A stretch of DNA of 64,000 nucleotides from Peribacillus frigoritolerans_B (GTDB taxonomy: Bacteria > Bacillota > Bacilli > Bacillales > DSM-1321), in assembly GCF_044762665.1 (NCBI RefSeq), contig NZ_JBIWES010000005.1, positions 62,001-126,000 of the forward strand, read 5' to 3'. Shown here piece after piece: positions 9,276 to 17,895 of this stretch. The translations under genes were made by a program, and so were the position numbers. The first letter of the stretch is position 1. Every line of letters begins with the position of its first letter. Below the pieces are notes generated by a model. That model was given only the letters and a program-made list of their open reading frames with translations. It did not search any database and was not told where the DNA came from.

Positions 9276-10034
9276 TTAATATGCACTCCACCCAGCATCT
9301 GCAGTGATGACAGTACCATTAACAAAACTGGAATCGTCTGAAGCAAGGAATAATGCCACTTTAGCGATTTCTTCAGGTTTGCCATTGCGTGGATTGATGG
9401 CCATGCCCAATTGTTGGCGAGAGATGCCAAACTCATTGATACTCGTCATGCTGGTACCGATATTGGTTTCAACTCCGCCTGGTGCTATTGCATTGCAGCG
9501 AATCCCTTTATTGGCATACATGAAGCCCGTGTTTTTCGTGAACCCAACCACTGCATGTTTAGAGGCAGTGTATGCCGCTCCAGCTCAAGCACCGTACAAA
9601 CCGCCAGCAGAAGCAATATTGATGATGATCCCTTTTTGTTTTTCTAAAAAGATTGGCAAAACTTTTCTAGTCGAACGCATGACGCTTGTCGTGTTAATGG
9701 CAAAAATCCGATCCCATTTAGAATCTTCAATGTCACCGGCAGGTTCCATGCCGTCCATGATACCCGCGTTATTCACCAAAATATCCACCGTACCATACGT
9801 ATTGACCGTAGTATCGATCAAATGCTGAATATCTTCCTCCACCGCCACGTTCGTTTTAATGGCAAATGCCATTCCGCCATTCGCTTTTATTTCTTCCACC
9901 GTCTCGTTCGCACCATCAAGATTTAAATCCGATACGACGACTTTAGCTCCTTCTCTAGCATAATCTATAGCAATTTGTTTCCCCATGCCTGATGCTGCGC
10001 CTGTCACTACTGCAACTTTGTCTTGTAATTTCAT
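9276..10034 (-). pseudogene. SDR-family dehydrogenase interrupted by one stop codon
   Basis: A short-chain dehydrogenase reading frame of normal length (about 252 codons) with one in-frame TGA at 9585-9587. The part before it has the NAD(P) motif TGAASGMG, NNAG and the catalytic Ser region INIASAGG; the part after it has the catalytic YTASK and a normal C-terminus ending DAGWSAY. The frame is intact on both sides, so a single C-to-T change in a CGA (Arg) codon would explain it. The start at 10034 follows GGGGGAG. Truncation would lose the YxxxK site, so the product should be inactive unless the TGA is read through or is a sequencing error. A divergent TetR gene lies upstream. Confidence 0.8.
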
Positions 10035-10080
10035 TTGAACTCCCCCATTCATTCTAGTGAAGTGATACTTATTGTACAGA

Positions 10081-10210
10081 TGTTCATTAACTACCTTCCT
10101 TTATAGTATAATTAGTTTCAGTAGGCTTACACAATCAGCAAATGATGTACTCGATGTTGAACAATGAACAGAAAACGGTATTATGTTCATTAAAATTACA
10201 ATAACGAACA
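10081..10210. promoter_or_regulatory. Divergent control region with repeated TGTTCATTAA sites
   Basis: TGTTCATTAA occurs at 10081-10090 and 10184-10193, and its near reverse complement ACAATGAACA at 10161-10170. The copy at 10184 pairs with AACGAACA at 10203-10210 as an inverted repeat just before the TetR ribosome site. These are likely operators of the adjacent TetR protein. Confidence 0.5.
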
Positions 10211-10223
10211 AAGGATGAAGAAA

Positions 10224-10838
10224 ATGACTGATAATAATACTGGGATTGATAGAAGGATCAGGAAATCCAAAATGGCTTTGAAAGAATCCCTTATATCATT
10301 AATGCAAAGTAAGGATTTCAGGGAGATATCGATTACTGACATTGTAGAACTCGCCGACCTTAATCGGGGTACATTTTATAAACACTATCAGTACAAAGAG
10401 GAACTGCTTGAAGAGGTCATGGAGGATGTGATTGCCGATTTGATCATATCGTACCGGGAACCTTATAAGAATGTCGAAACTTTCACCATCAATGAACTAA
10501 CGGCTTCAGTCATTAAAATATTTGAACATGTAGCTAACCATGCAAACATTTATACCCTCATCTTAAAGTCGAATGCATGGCCTACATTACTGGAACGGAT
10601 TTGTAATGAGTTAAAGAAACTTCCATTGGAGGACCTGGAAGATTACCAACCGAACCCTAAGGTCAATAAAGAACTTGCCTCCAGTTACCAAGCATATGCG
10701 ATATTAGGCATGATCATCGAATGGGTCAACACTGGCTTTAAATATAGCGCTGACTATATGGCTGAGCAGTTGCTGGAAATCCTTAATAATAAATCGGTAA
10801 ATGCCGTCTTTAAAATAAACCATTTAAAGCAAAAATAA
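10224..10838 (+). CDS. TetR/AcrR family regulator
   Basis: About 204 residues. The N-terminal helix-turn-helix reads SITDIVELADLNRGTFYKHYQYKEELLEEV (shown here in part: SITDIVELADLNRGTFYKHY), and a helical C-terminal domain of the type found in DhaS-like regulators follows. Start at 10224, with AAAGGA 8 bases upstream; the ATG at 10215 overlaps that site. It faces the broken SDR gene across a region with repeated TGTTCATTAA sites and probably controls it and itself. The inducer is unknown. Confidence 0.8.
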   Translation: MTDNNTGIDRRIRKSKMALKESLISLMQSKDFREISITDIVELADLNRGTFYKHYQYKEELLEEVMEDVIADLIISYREPYKNVETFTINELTASVIKIFEHVANHANIYTLILKSNAWPTLLERICNELKKLPLEDLEDYQPNPKVNKELASSYQAYAILGMIIEWVNTGFKYSADYMAEQLLEILNNKSVNAVFKINHLKQK

Positions 10839-10859
10839 GAGGGCGCATCGGCAACCCTC
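10832..10859 (-). terminator. Terminator after the alpha/beta hydrolase gene
   Basis: On the minus strand GAGGG...CCCTC closes a hairpin followed by TTATTTTT, just past the hydrolase stop at 10868. Confidence 0.45.
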
Positions 10860-10867
10860 CTATCGCA

Positions 10868-11575
10868 TTAAAGCTCCTGTCCTTTGGAAAGAAATCTTTT
10901 TACCACAGACAAGAAAGCTGGTAAATTATCTTCATGGACAAAGTGTCCGGCATCCTCTATCGTCACCAATTCGCAATTCGGGATAAGCTCGGAAACTTCT
11001 TGCAATTTGTTTTGGGGAATATGGCTGGCCCCGCCGCCTATAACAAGTGTCGGCATCATAATATCGGTAAGGCGCGCCCACCATTCGGGATCGGGTTCAT
11101 TAAGCTGTTGTAGAATCGAAGGCACCACCTGCCAATCAAACGGCAGTGGGACAGAAGGTCTGGAAGGAACCTCCATTGGTTTATCCGAGAAAGGAGGTGG
11201 CGTGTCTTCGACAATCAACCTTGCTATCCTCGAAGGAAAAGTTTGTGAGAAAAGATAGGAAACTGTTCCCCCCATGGAATGCCCCATTAGCAAAAACCTT
11301 TCCAAATCAAGCGCATCCGCAAAATGAAGCAAATCATCACACATCAATTCAAAAGTATATGTATTAGTTCTCGCACTTCCACCGTGGCCCCGTTGATCTA
11401 AAGCTAAAACACGATAATTTTCTCCTAATGCGACGGCCGCTTGTTCCCAGGATTCCGAATTTTTTCCCAGCGCGTGAAGAACAACAAGCGGTGGTGCAGA
11501 AACATCCCCGCTCTCCCGATATTGAAACGTGAGTCCATTCAACTCAATTTGATTAACCCGTATTTCCATCTCCAT
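10868..11575 (-). CDS. Alpha/beta hydrolase
   Basis: 235 residues of the alpha/beta hydrolase fold. Visible are the oxyanion strand VVLHALGKN, DQRGHG, the nucleophile elbow LMGHSMGG (Ser about 97) and the catalytic His in EDAGHFVHEDN near the C-terminus. It is shorter than typical esterases of this group (about 260-280) because the cap domain is small. The substrate cannot be named. It lies downstream of a LysR gene on the same strand with a 109-base gap, so joint control is possible but not shown. Confidence 0.8.
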   Translation of the reverse strand: MEMEIRVNQIELNGLTFQYRESGDVSAPPLVVLHALGKNSESWEQAAVALGENYRVLALDQRGHGGSARTNTYTFELMCDDLLHFADALDLERFLLMGHSMGGTVSYLFSQTFPSRIARLIVEDTPPPFSDKPMEVPSRPSVPLPFDWQVVPSILQQLNEPDPEWWARLTDIMMPTLVIGGGASHIPQNKLQEVSELIPNCELVTIEDAGHFVHEDNLPAFLSVVKRFLSKGQEL

Positions 11576-11684
11576 TCATCTCCCTGGATGGATTCGTCAT
11601 TTTGAACCCGATCTAATTTTTAGAAAAACCTCCTAAAATACTATGTACACTATAGATAAATTATACTTTTATGCCTTCATCCAT

Positions 11685-12587
11685 TTATTCATCCTTTGGC
11701 CTAGCGGAGTTGGCCGCAGCGAAGTAGTCCATGACAAATAACCGAAATTGCTTGGCTACTGGGGTGAAGTAGCGTTTTTCTGACCAGCCGAGCCCTATTG
11801 TCCTTTTACATGCAGGTTCGGTTATCCGGATTTTATGGGATAATGATCCGGTTTGATGGAGCCATGTCAATTCGGATACGAATGCGACCCCCAATCCTTT
11901 CCTGACAAGATCCGAGATGACAGCTGGTTCATCTCCTTCGAATGCGATGTGCTGGACGAATCCCGCTTCGAGGCAAAATTGGTCGGTTAGGCTGCGGAAC
12001 CCGAAGCCAGTGTTCATGCTGATGAATGGTTCATCTTTCACTTCTTGGAGTGTAATGCTTCCCCTGCCTGCAAGCCGGTGATTGGGGGGCACGATCAAGT
12101 ATATTTCTTCGGTGATCAGCGGTTCCCACTTTAAGTCTGGTCCTTCGATCGGAACGGATGATATGCAATAATCAATTTCGCCTTCAATTAGAAGCTGTTT
12201 CATGGATGATATGGATTTTAGGAACTGTTGAAAACGGACATCCGGGTATTGAGATAAAAATGCACTTAATAAATCAGGCAGAACCCTGGGAATGGAAACG
12301 GCCAAGGTGATGTTCTTTTGGTCTTGGTCTGTTAATTCCACTATTTCGCGCCTCCCTTCATTCAGTTCCGCAAAAGCGCGTTCGACCCGGTTCAAGAATA
12401 TTCGTCCGGCTGCATTGAGCCTGATTTTGCGGTGTTCCCTATCGAACAATGCGACTCCCAAATCCTCTTCAAGCCGAGATATGGTTTTACTGAGGGATGG
12501 CTGAGCAATCTGAAGATGTTCCGCAGCCCGGGTCATATGTTCCAGACGTGCTACGGTTTGAAAGTACTGCAGCTGTAAGATTTCCAT
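11685..12587 (-). CDS. LysR family transcriptional regulator
   Basis: 300 residues: N-terminal winged helix (1-60; EHMTRAAEHLQIAQPSLSKT, then the LEEDLGVALFDR turn) and a periplasmic-binding-protein-like effector domain. It is divergent from the YhgE/Pip-like gene at 12709, and the shared region holds two perfect palindromes, so it probably controls that gene. The effector is unknown. Confidence 0.85.
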   Translation of the reverse strand: MEILQLQYFQTVARLEHMTRAAEHLQIAQPSLSKTISRLEEDLGVALFDREHRKIRLNAAGRIFLNRVERAFAELNEGRREIVELTDQDQKNITLAVSIPRVLPDLLSAFLSQYPDVRFQQFLKSISSMKQLLIEGEIDYCISSVPIEGPDLKWEPLITEEIYLIVPPNHRLAGRGSITLQEVKDEPFISMNTGFGFRSLTDQFCLEAGFVQHIAFEGDEPAVISDLVRKGLGVAFVSELTWLHQTGSLSHKIRITEPACKRTIGLGWSEKRYFTPVAKQFRLFVMDYFAAANSARPKDE

Positions 12588-12604
12588 TTTCCCACTCTTT
12601 TCAC

Positions 12605-12641
12605 ATAGATTTAAATCTATTATTACATAATCAATTATGTA
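12605..12641. promoter_or_regulatory. Two palindromes between LysR and YhgE-like genes
   Basis: ATAGATTTAAATCTAT (12605-12620, perfect 16-bp palindrome) and TACATAA-TCAA-TTATGTA (12624-12641). The first contains the T-N11-A pattern typical of LysR sites. The pair suits a LysR tetramer. Confidence 0.6.
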
Positions 12642-12708
12642 TTATACAGTATATAAAAAAGCCATTATGATGAAATAATCTCTTAACTAGAAAGGGCAGG
12701 CTCTTATA

Positions 12709-14712
12709 ATGAAAGGTTTACAACTTGTATTTCAAGATATAAAAGCGATGTGGAAACATAAACACGGGAGAATCGCCTTGATTTTCCTTTTGGTCGTTCC
12801 ATTGATCTACTCGGGATTTTTCTTGGCAGGCTATTGGAACCCTTATGGAAAATTGGATCAGCTGCCTGTAGCAGTGGTCAATCTCGATAATGGCTCGGAA
12901 ATGGATGATAAGCCAGTCGAGGCTGGAGCTGATTTCGTTGAACAATTGAAAAAGCAGAAAGAATTGGACTTTCACTTTGTCACGGCAAAAGAGGCTAATA
13001 CAGGTCTTGAAGCTGGTACCTATTATATGGTTGTCACGATTCCGGAAGATTTCTCGAAAAATGTCACCACTTTAATGGATAAAAAACCGGAAACGGCTAA
13101 ACTTTTGTATACTGTCAATCCAGGCAAGAACTTCGTTGCCTCACAGATCAGCTCTACTGCTGTTGAAAAGATGACTGCAAAAATCAACGCAAGCATCACG
13201 AAAGTCTATTCTGAAGGCATCCTTTCGAAATTCCAGGAGGTTTCTAACGGCTTGGCGGATGCCGGGGATGGAGCGGAAAAGCTTCATCAAGGAACAGCAG
13301 ATGCGAAAAGCGGCAGTGTGAAATTGGCTGGTGGCATTCAGGATTTGAATGATGGCGCCCAGAAGCTGCAAACAGGAAGCACCAAGCTTTTGGATGGACA
13401 AGAAGCCTTAGCGGATGGTGCGGATGGATTAACATCAGGTTCCCAGAACTTATATACTGGCATGAAGCGGATATCTGATGGGCATGACTCATTGGAAAAT
13501 GGGATGAATGAAGTAAGGAAGGGTGTTGAGAACTGGTCAGCCGGAAATGCAAAATTGATGCAAGGGCAAGAACAGGCTGCCGTTACAGCGAAAACTCTTA
13601 AGAAACAATTGGATGACTATACGAAAAGTCATCCTGAAGCAATAAAGGATCAAGACTTCAAGCAAATCGTTGCCCTATCAGAAGGTTTAGCCAAAACAGC
13701 CACCACTTTAAATGCCGGTCAAAAGCAATTGGGCGAAGGTGCTGCAAAAGTGGCTGATGGTCAAGAAACCATTCAAACCGGGATGAATACCTTTGGTGAT
13801 AAAATGGCACAAGCTACCTCGGGTGCTAAGCGATTATACGAGGGCACCGAAGAATTCGCGAATGGATTCTCTAAATGGACAAATGGTTTCTCCCATTTAA
13901 ATGCCGGAATCGATTCGCTAGCTGGCGGGAGCAGCCAGCTAGCCAGTGGATCGGCGGAACTTCAAGACGGACTGGCTTTGCTCGAAACGGGTTCAAACAA
14001 GTTATCCTCCAGGCTTAATGAAGCTGCCGATAAAACGGCCAGTCTTCAGTACGACGATTCGACCACTTCGATGTTCTCTGAACCCGTGCAATTGGTCCAA
14101 TCAAAGCTATCTGAAGTTCCTAACTATGGAACCGGAATTGCTCCTTATTTCCTGTCATTGGCCTTTTATGTAGGCGGCATCATGGCTTCCAATATCTTGC
14201 CGCTTGGCCGCAGGCAGAATCTTAGGGTTACCGGAACCGTTCATTTCACGAATAAATTAATGCTGGTATATGTAATCGGCTTGATTCAGGCACTTCTAGT
14301 GGATGCAGTCGTCCTTCTTGGATTCCATTTACATGTAGCCAGTGTCCTAGTATTCATTCTATCAAGCATCATCGTTTCATTTACCTTCATGACATTCATC
14401 CTTATGTTGGTGACCGTATTCGGAGTGGTTGGCAAATTCGCAGCAGTGACCCTTCTCGTGTTCCAATTGGCTACCTGCGGCGGAACATTCCCAGGAGAAC
14501 TTGGCATGTCATTATTGACGAAAATCGGTCAATTTTTACCTATGGCCCACTCATTGAAGGAACTTCAGGAAGTCATCTCATTAGGAGGCTGGGAAAACTT
14601 GCGGATGCAGATTTGGATCTTGCTCGCCTATCTCGTTTCCGCAGCGATCATTGGCTGGATAGCCAGTCATATCCAGCATGCAAAAGCAACTTCAGAGGAA
14701 GTGACATCTTGA
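12709..14712 (+). CDS. YhgE/Pip-family membrane protein
   Basis: 667 residues. One membrane span near the start (about 20-45), then a long extracytoplasmic domain with heptad-like L-x2-G-x3-L repeats (about 170-460, for example LADGADGLTSGSQNL), and about five more spans from residue 480 to the end, in an ABC-2-type arrangement. This layout is shared by YhgE, phage infection protein Pip and secretion accessory EsaA-like proteins. It could serve as a phage receptor, transporter or secretion component; the sequence does not decide. It is divergent from a LysR gene that probably regulates it. Confidence 0.78.
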   Translation: MKGLQLVFQDIKAMWKHKHGRIALIFLLVVPLIYSGFFLAGYWNPYGKLDQLPVAVVNLDNGSEMDDKPVEAGADFVEQLKKQKELDFHFVTAKEANTGLEAGTYYMVVTIPEDFSKNVTTLMDKKPETAKLLYTVNPGKNFVASQISSTAVEKMTAKINASITKVYSEGILSKFQEVSNGLADAGDGAEKLHQGTADAKSGSVKLAGGIQDLNDGAQKLQTGSTKLLDGQEALADGADGLTSGSQNLYTGMKRISDGHDSLENGMNEVRKGVENWSAGNAKLMQGQEQAAVTAKTLKKQLDDYTKSHPEAIKDQDFKQIVALSEGLAKTATTLNAGQKQLGEGAAKVADGQETIQTGMNTFGDKMAQATSGAKRLYEGTEEFANGFSKWTNGFSHLNAGIDSLAGGSSQLASGSAELQDGLALLETGSNKLSSRLNEAADKTASLQYDDSTTSMFSEPVQLVQSKLSEVPNYGTGIAPYFLSLAFYVGGIMASNILPLGRRQNLRVTGTVHFTNKLMLVYVIGLIQALLVDAVVLLGFHLHVASVLVFILSSIIVSFTFMTFILMLVTVFGVVGKFAAVTLLVFQLATCGGTFPGELGMSLLTKIGQFLPMAHSLKELQEVISLGGWENLRMQIWILLAYLVSAAIIGWIASHIQHAKATSEEVTS

Positions 14713-14720
14713 TGTGAAAA

Positions 14721-14745
14721 AGCGCAGTGCAAATGGCACTGCGCT
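14721..14745. terminator. Hairpin after the YhgE-like gene
   Basis: A perfect 10-bp stem (AGCGCAGTGC / GCACTGCGCT) with a 5-base loop. The T-run is only on the minus-strand side, so as a plus-strand terminator it would be weak or factor-dependent. Confidence 0.45.
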
Positions 14746-14850
14746 CATTGTAGACAAAAGAGGTTCGGAAAACATTCTTTCATCAAATGATGTTCCCAAA
14801 CCAACACCTTCAACTCATCAGGTATGGTTTCTATCTAAATGTTATAACAA

Positions 14851-14981
14851 TGTTGATTGGAGAGAAAGGTGCGAGACTCATGCTTAGAAAAGCGCGTCTA
14901 GGTAGACCCCACAGGTGCAAGCCGAGGAGGCTTCCTGACCGCCCGCGGAAAGCTTAGTACCTGTAGCTGAAATCAACGTCC
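14851..14981. repeat. Degenerate dispersed palindromic repeat of Bacillaceae type
   Basis: A GC-richer block bounded by inverted GTTGATT / AATCAAC ends, containing GCGCGTCTAGGTAGACC, GCCGAGGAGGCTTCC and ACCGCCCGCGGAAAGC. From memory it resembles a non-coding repeat common in Bacillus intergenic regions; the internal arms are partly decayed. No gene is present in this stretch. Confidence 0.5.
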
Positions 14982-14996
14982 AAATTGTACAAGCCA

Positions 14997-15035
14997 TAAA
15001 AAACTGCAGGCAAACTCGATTTCCTCGAATTTGGT
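14997..15035. repeat. Half of a CTGCAGGCAAACTCGA hairpin repeat
   Basis: CTGCAGGCAAACTCGATTT followed by CTCGAATTT; the left arm is identical to a copy near 50328, which still has both arms. Here the right arm is mostly lost. Confidence 0.55.
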
Positions 15036-15089
15036 GATCGAATTATTCCGCCTTACTTAGCCTGAATTACATTCCGTTAGGCTGAAGTT

Positions 15090-15139
15090 AGAAAAAGCCC
15101 TATGCTGCCTGAACTTTTTCAGGTGGCATAGGGCCTTTT
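15090..15139 (-). terminator. Terminator after the DHA2 exporter gene
   Basis: On the minus strand GGCCCTATGCCACCTGAA pairs with TTCAGGCAGCATAGGGC, followed by TTTTTC. It also has a T-run on the plus strand and may act both ways. Confidence 0.75.
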
Positions 15140-15149
15140 ATTGTTTCAT

Positions 15150-16655
15150 TTAAGCGGTTTGATCTTTTTTCACAGCTGGTTTTTCTTCAGCCGGCCATGC
15201 GCGCTTAATGAATAATGCCAGAATCAGCGCCACACCGGCAATGAAGGTAGATACAAAGAAGGAGAAGTTAATTCCATCCAGCATTGCCTGCATCCCGATT
15301 TGGGCTTTCATTTGGCCCATCATCTCAGCGGTGGGCTGGCTTGTTAATTTGCTCATCGCTTTCGTCATTAAATCTTCGGCAGTAGAAGCTGCACGGTTAG
15401 ACATGACCGTAACGAGCAATGCCGTACCGATCGCACCGGAAATTTGGTTCAGTGTGTTATTCATGGCTGTACCATGCGGGTTCATGCGGGCTGGCAGCGA
15501 GTTCAAACCATTTGTCATGATCGGCATCATGGACATTGACATCCCGAAGGAACGAACGGAAAACAGGATTACAATTTCTGTATACGTAGTTTCCATTGAT
15601 AATTTACTTAGCAAATACGTAGTTACTACGGTGATAAGCAAACCGATCGAAGCAAGGATGCGGGCACCGAACTTATCGAAAAGCTTACCGGTAACCGGTG
15701 ACATGAGGGCCATCAATAGTGCACCTGGAAGCATCAGTAATCCAGAATCGAATGGTGAAATGCCACGTACTGTTTGTGTGTACATCGGAATTAAGATCAT
15801 CCCCGAGAACATCGCCATGTTCAGTACGATTGAGATCGTTGCGGATAAAGCGAACATCGGGTGCTTGAAGATCTTGAACTCAAGCATCGGTGTATCCATT
15901 TTAAGCTGGCGTGAAATGAAAAGGATCAGGGAAATGGCACCGACAATCAGTGTTCCATATACCCACGGGCTATCCCAACCCTTGCTGCCTGCCGAACTGA
16001 ATCCGTAAAGCAGGCCTCCAAAGCCCAAGCTGGATAGGATGACCGATAATTTATCGATCTTGATATCGACTTTTTCCTTGTGGTCTTTAAGTTTAAAGAA
16101 GCCGAAAATAAGCACTAGTAAAGCTAGCGGAGTAATGAAATGGAATAGCATTCTCCAATCATAATGTTCGATGATCCAGCCTGATAGCGTCGGCCCGATT
16201 GCAGGGGCAAACATCATGACCAAACCGAATAGTCCCATTGCCGAGCCCCGTTTTTCAACAGGGAAAGAAGTTAAAAGTACGTTCATTAATAATGGCATCA
16301 TGATTGCCGAACCGGCAGCCTGAACCATACGTGCGCTCAATAATAGCGGGAATACATGCGCTACACCTGCCACGATCGTCCCGATTGAGAATAGGAGCAT
16401 GGCTGTCAGGAACAGATTACGTACCGAATATTTTTTTATTAAGAAGGCAGTTGTCGGAATCATGATTCCGTTCACGAGCATGTAGCCCGTTGTCAGCCAT
16501 TGGACTGTGGAAGTCTCGATTCCCAGGTCTATTTGGATTGATGGCAGTGCAATATTTAAAAGGGTTGAATTCAGTATCGATATGAACGCACCGACCATCA
16601 GTATGGCCAAAATGCCATACGAACCCTTTTTCTCATTTATTTGTGCAGTACTCAC
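15150..16655 (-). CDS. DHA2-family (14-helix) MFS drug exporter
   Basis: 501 residues with about 14 membrane spans. Marks of the EmrB/QacA group are LNIALPSIQIDLG in the first span region, WLTTGYMLVNGIMIP, and motif C RMVQAAGSAIMMPLLMNVLL with the GPTLSGWIIEHYDWRMLFHF block. It should export hydrophobic drugs or dyes by proton antiport. GTG start with GGAGGAATAG upstream. It is divergent from a TetR gene, and a palindromic operator lies in its promoter, so it is likely induced by its substrates. Confidence 0.87.
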   Translation of the reverse strand: MSTAQINEKKGSYGILAILMVGAFISILNSTLLNIALPSIQIDLGIETSTVQWLTTGYMLVNGIMIPTTAFLIKKYSVRNLFLTAMLLFSIGTIVAGVAHVFPLLLSARMVQAAGSAIMMPLLMNVLLTSFPVEKRGSAMGLFGLVMMFAPAIGPTLSGWIIEHYDWRMLFHFITPLALLVLIFGFFKLKDHKEKVDIKIDKLSVILSSLGFGGLLYGFSSAGSKGWDSPWVYGTLIVGAISLILFISRQLKMDTPMLEFKIFKHPMFALSATISIVLNMAMFSGMILIPMYTQTVRGISPFDSGLLMLPGALLMALMSPVTGKLFDKFGARILASIGLLITVVTTYLLSKLSMETTYTEIVILFSVRSFGMSMSMMPIMTNGLNSLPARMNPHGTAMNNTLNQISGAIGTALLVTVMSNRAASTAEDLMTKAMSKLTSQPTAEMMGQMKAQIGMQAMLDGINFSFFVSTFIAGVALILALFIKRAWPAEEKPAVKKDQTA

Positions 16656-16697
16656 TTTTTATCTATTCCTCCATTCAAACTATTGGTTCATTTAATT

Positions 16698-16710
16698 ATA
16701 CGAGCGGTAT
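16698..16710. promoter_or_regulatory. TetR operator near the exporter promoter
   Basis: ATACGAGCGGTAT: inverted ATAC-N5-GTAT. A near-identical site sits in the promoter of the TetR gene (16823). Confidence 0.6.
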
Positions 16711-16822
16711 ATTCCAAGCTCACAAAATCAATAATATACCCCTAGTTCATTTTTTGCAATAAAAATTTACTGGTTTAAATAAGGGTTTGTGCTGTGATGA
16801 AAAATAGAGTACGATTAAATTT

Positions 16823-16838
16823 ATACAAGCAGTATAAT
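16823..16838. promoter_or_regulatory. TetR operator overlapping its own -10 box
   Basis: ATACAAGCAGTAT (16823-16835) differs from the site at 16698 at two central positions. TATAAT at 16833-16838 overlaps it, so binding should block transcription of the TetR gene. Confidence 0.6.
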
Positions 16839-16855
16839 GAAAATCAGGTGATATG

Positions 16856-17752
16856 ATGAACAACCGAAGGCAGAATGTCATCGATACGGCTCATAAGCTA
16901 TTTATTGACAAAGGCTACCAAGCGACGTCCATTCAGGACATTTTAGACGGCAGCGGAATATCAAAAGGTACATTTTATAATTATTTCCCTTCGAAGGGTG
17001 AATTATTTATAGCCATTTTCCGCTCCTTTTATACAAAGATTCGCCATGAACGGGAAAAACTGTTGATTGGTCAAGATTCCGCCGATATTGAAATTTTCAT
17101 CCGGCAGCTCGAACTGCAATTGATGGTGAATAAGCAAAGCAAATTGCTTATCCTGATCGAAGAAGTCCGTGTTTCCAATGATGAAGAATTAAAGCAATTC
17201 ATCAATAAGACGCTATTGTTGAGCTTACGCTGGATGTATAACCGTTTTATCGATATCTTCGGTGAAAGTAAAAAACCCTATCTTTTAGATAGCGTCATTA
17301 TCTTTCATTCGATGATGACCCACATGAGCCATTTTAGTTACCGTGCTAATCCCGCCGGTACACCGGACATACAAATTATCCGCTATTGCATGAATCGCAT
17401 TGTCCATTTAGTCAATGAAGTGGCTGAAAGCGGGGAACAGATCATTGATCCAGAATTAATGGATACGTGGTTTCCAAAATTCACAAACCAGCTTGATGCT
17501 TGCCATAATGATTTGCTTCATTCCACCACGGAATTGAAAAAAGCGATAAACAAAGCTCTTCCTTGCGATGAAGATCGAAGAAGAGCCATTGAGTTGGTCG
17601 ACTTCATCCAAGATGAGCTGATGCAGTCTGACAAACCGCGAGAATTCTTGATAGAAAGTCTGCTGGACACTTTGAAGACTGGATATGCTTCACAGATCCA
17701 AGCATACATTGAGACTTTTGAAGAAAGCATCAATTCTTGCTTGAGCCGATGA
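16856..17752 (+). CDS. TetR family regulator of the divergent exporter
   Basis: 298 residues, longer than most TetR proteins. The N-terminal helix-turn-helix includes GYQATSIQDILDGSGISKGT and FYNYFPSKGELF; the C-terminal helical region carries an extra segment after about residue 200. Start at the second of two adjacent ATGs, which is better spaced from AGGTGAT. It is divergent from the DHA2 exporter, with matching ATAC-N5-GTAT operators at both promoters, so it most likely represses both. A terminator follows the gene. Confidence 0.83.
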   Translation: MNNRRQNVIDTAHKLFIDKGYQATSIQDILDGSGISKGTFYNYFPSKGELFIAIFRSFYTKIRHEREKLLIGQDSADIEIFIRQLELQLMVNKQSKLLILIEEVRVSNDEELKQFINKTLLLSLRWMYNRFIDIFGESKKPYLLDSVIIFHSMMTHMSHFSYRANPAGTPDIQIIRYCMNRIVHLVNEVAESGEQIIDPELMDTWFPKFTNQLDACHNDLLHSTTELKKAINKALPCDEDRRRAIELVDFIQDELMQSDKPREFLIESLLDTLKTGYASQIQAYIETFEESINSCLSR

Positions 17753-17765
17753 AGATTGAAGATAC

Positions 17766-17799
17766 ACACCTACCGGAAGCGGCAGGTGTTTTTTTTTAT
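17766..17799 (+). terminator. Terminator after the TetR gene
   Basis: CACCTACC-GGAAGC-GGCAGGTG followed by nine T residues. Confidence 0.8.
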
Positions 17800-17895
17800 G
17801 GCTTTTTAAAATTGCCCGGATTAAAAAAGAGTTGGTTTTATAAAAGCGACCTAAGGAAACACTATCCTTATCATAATAAAGGGAGGTCTACCTAC

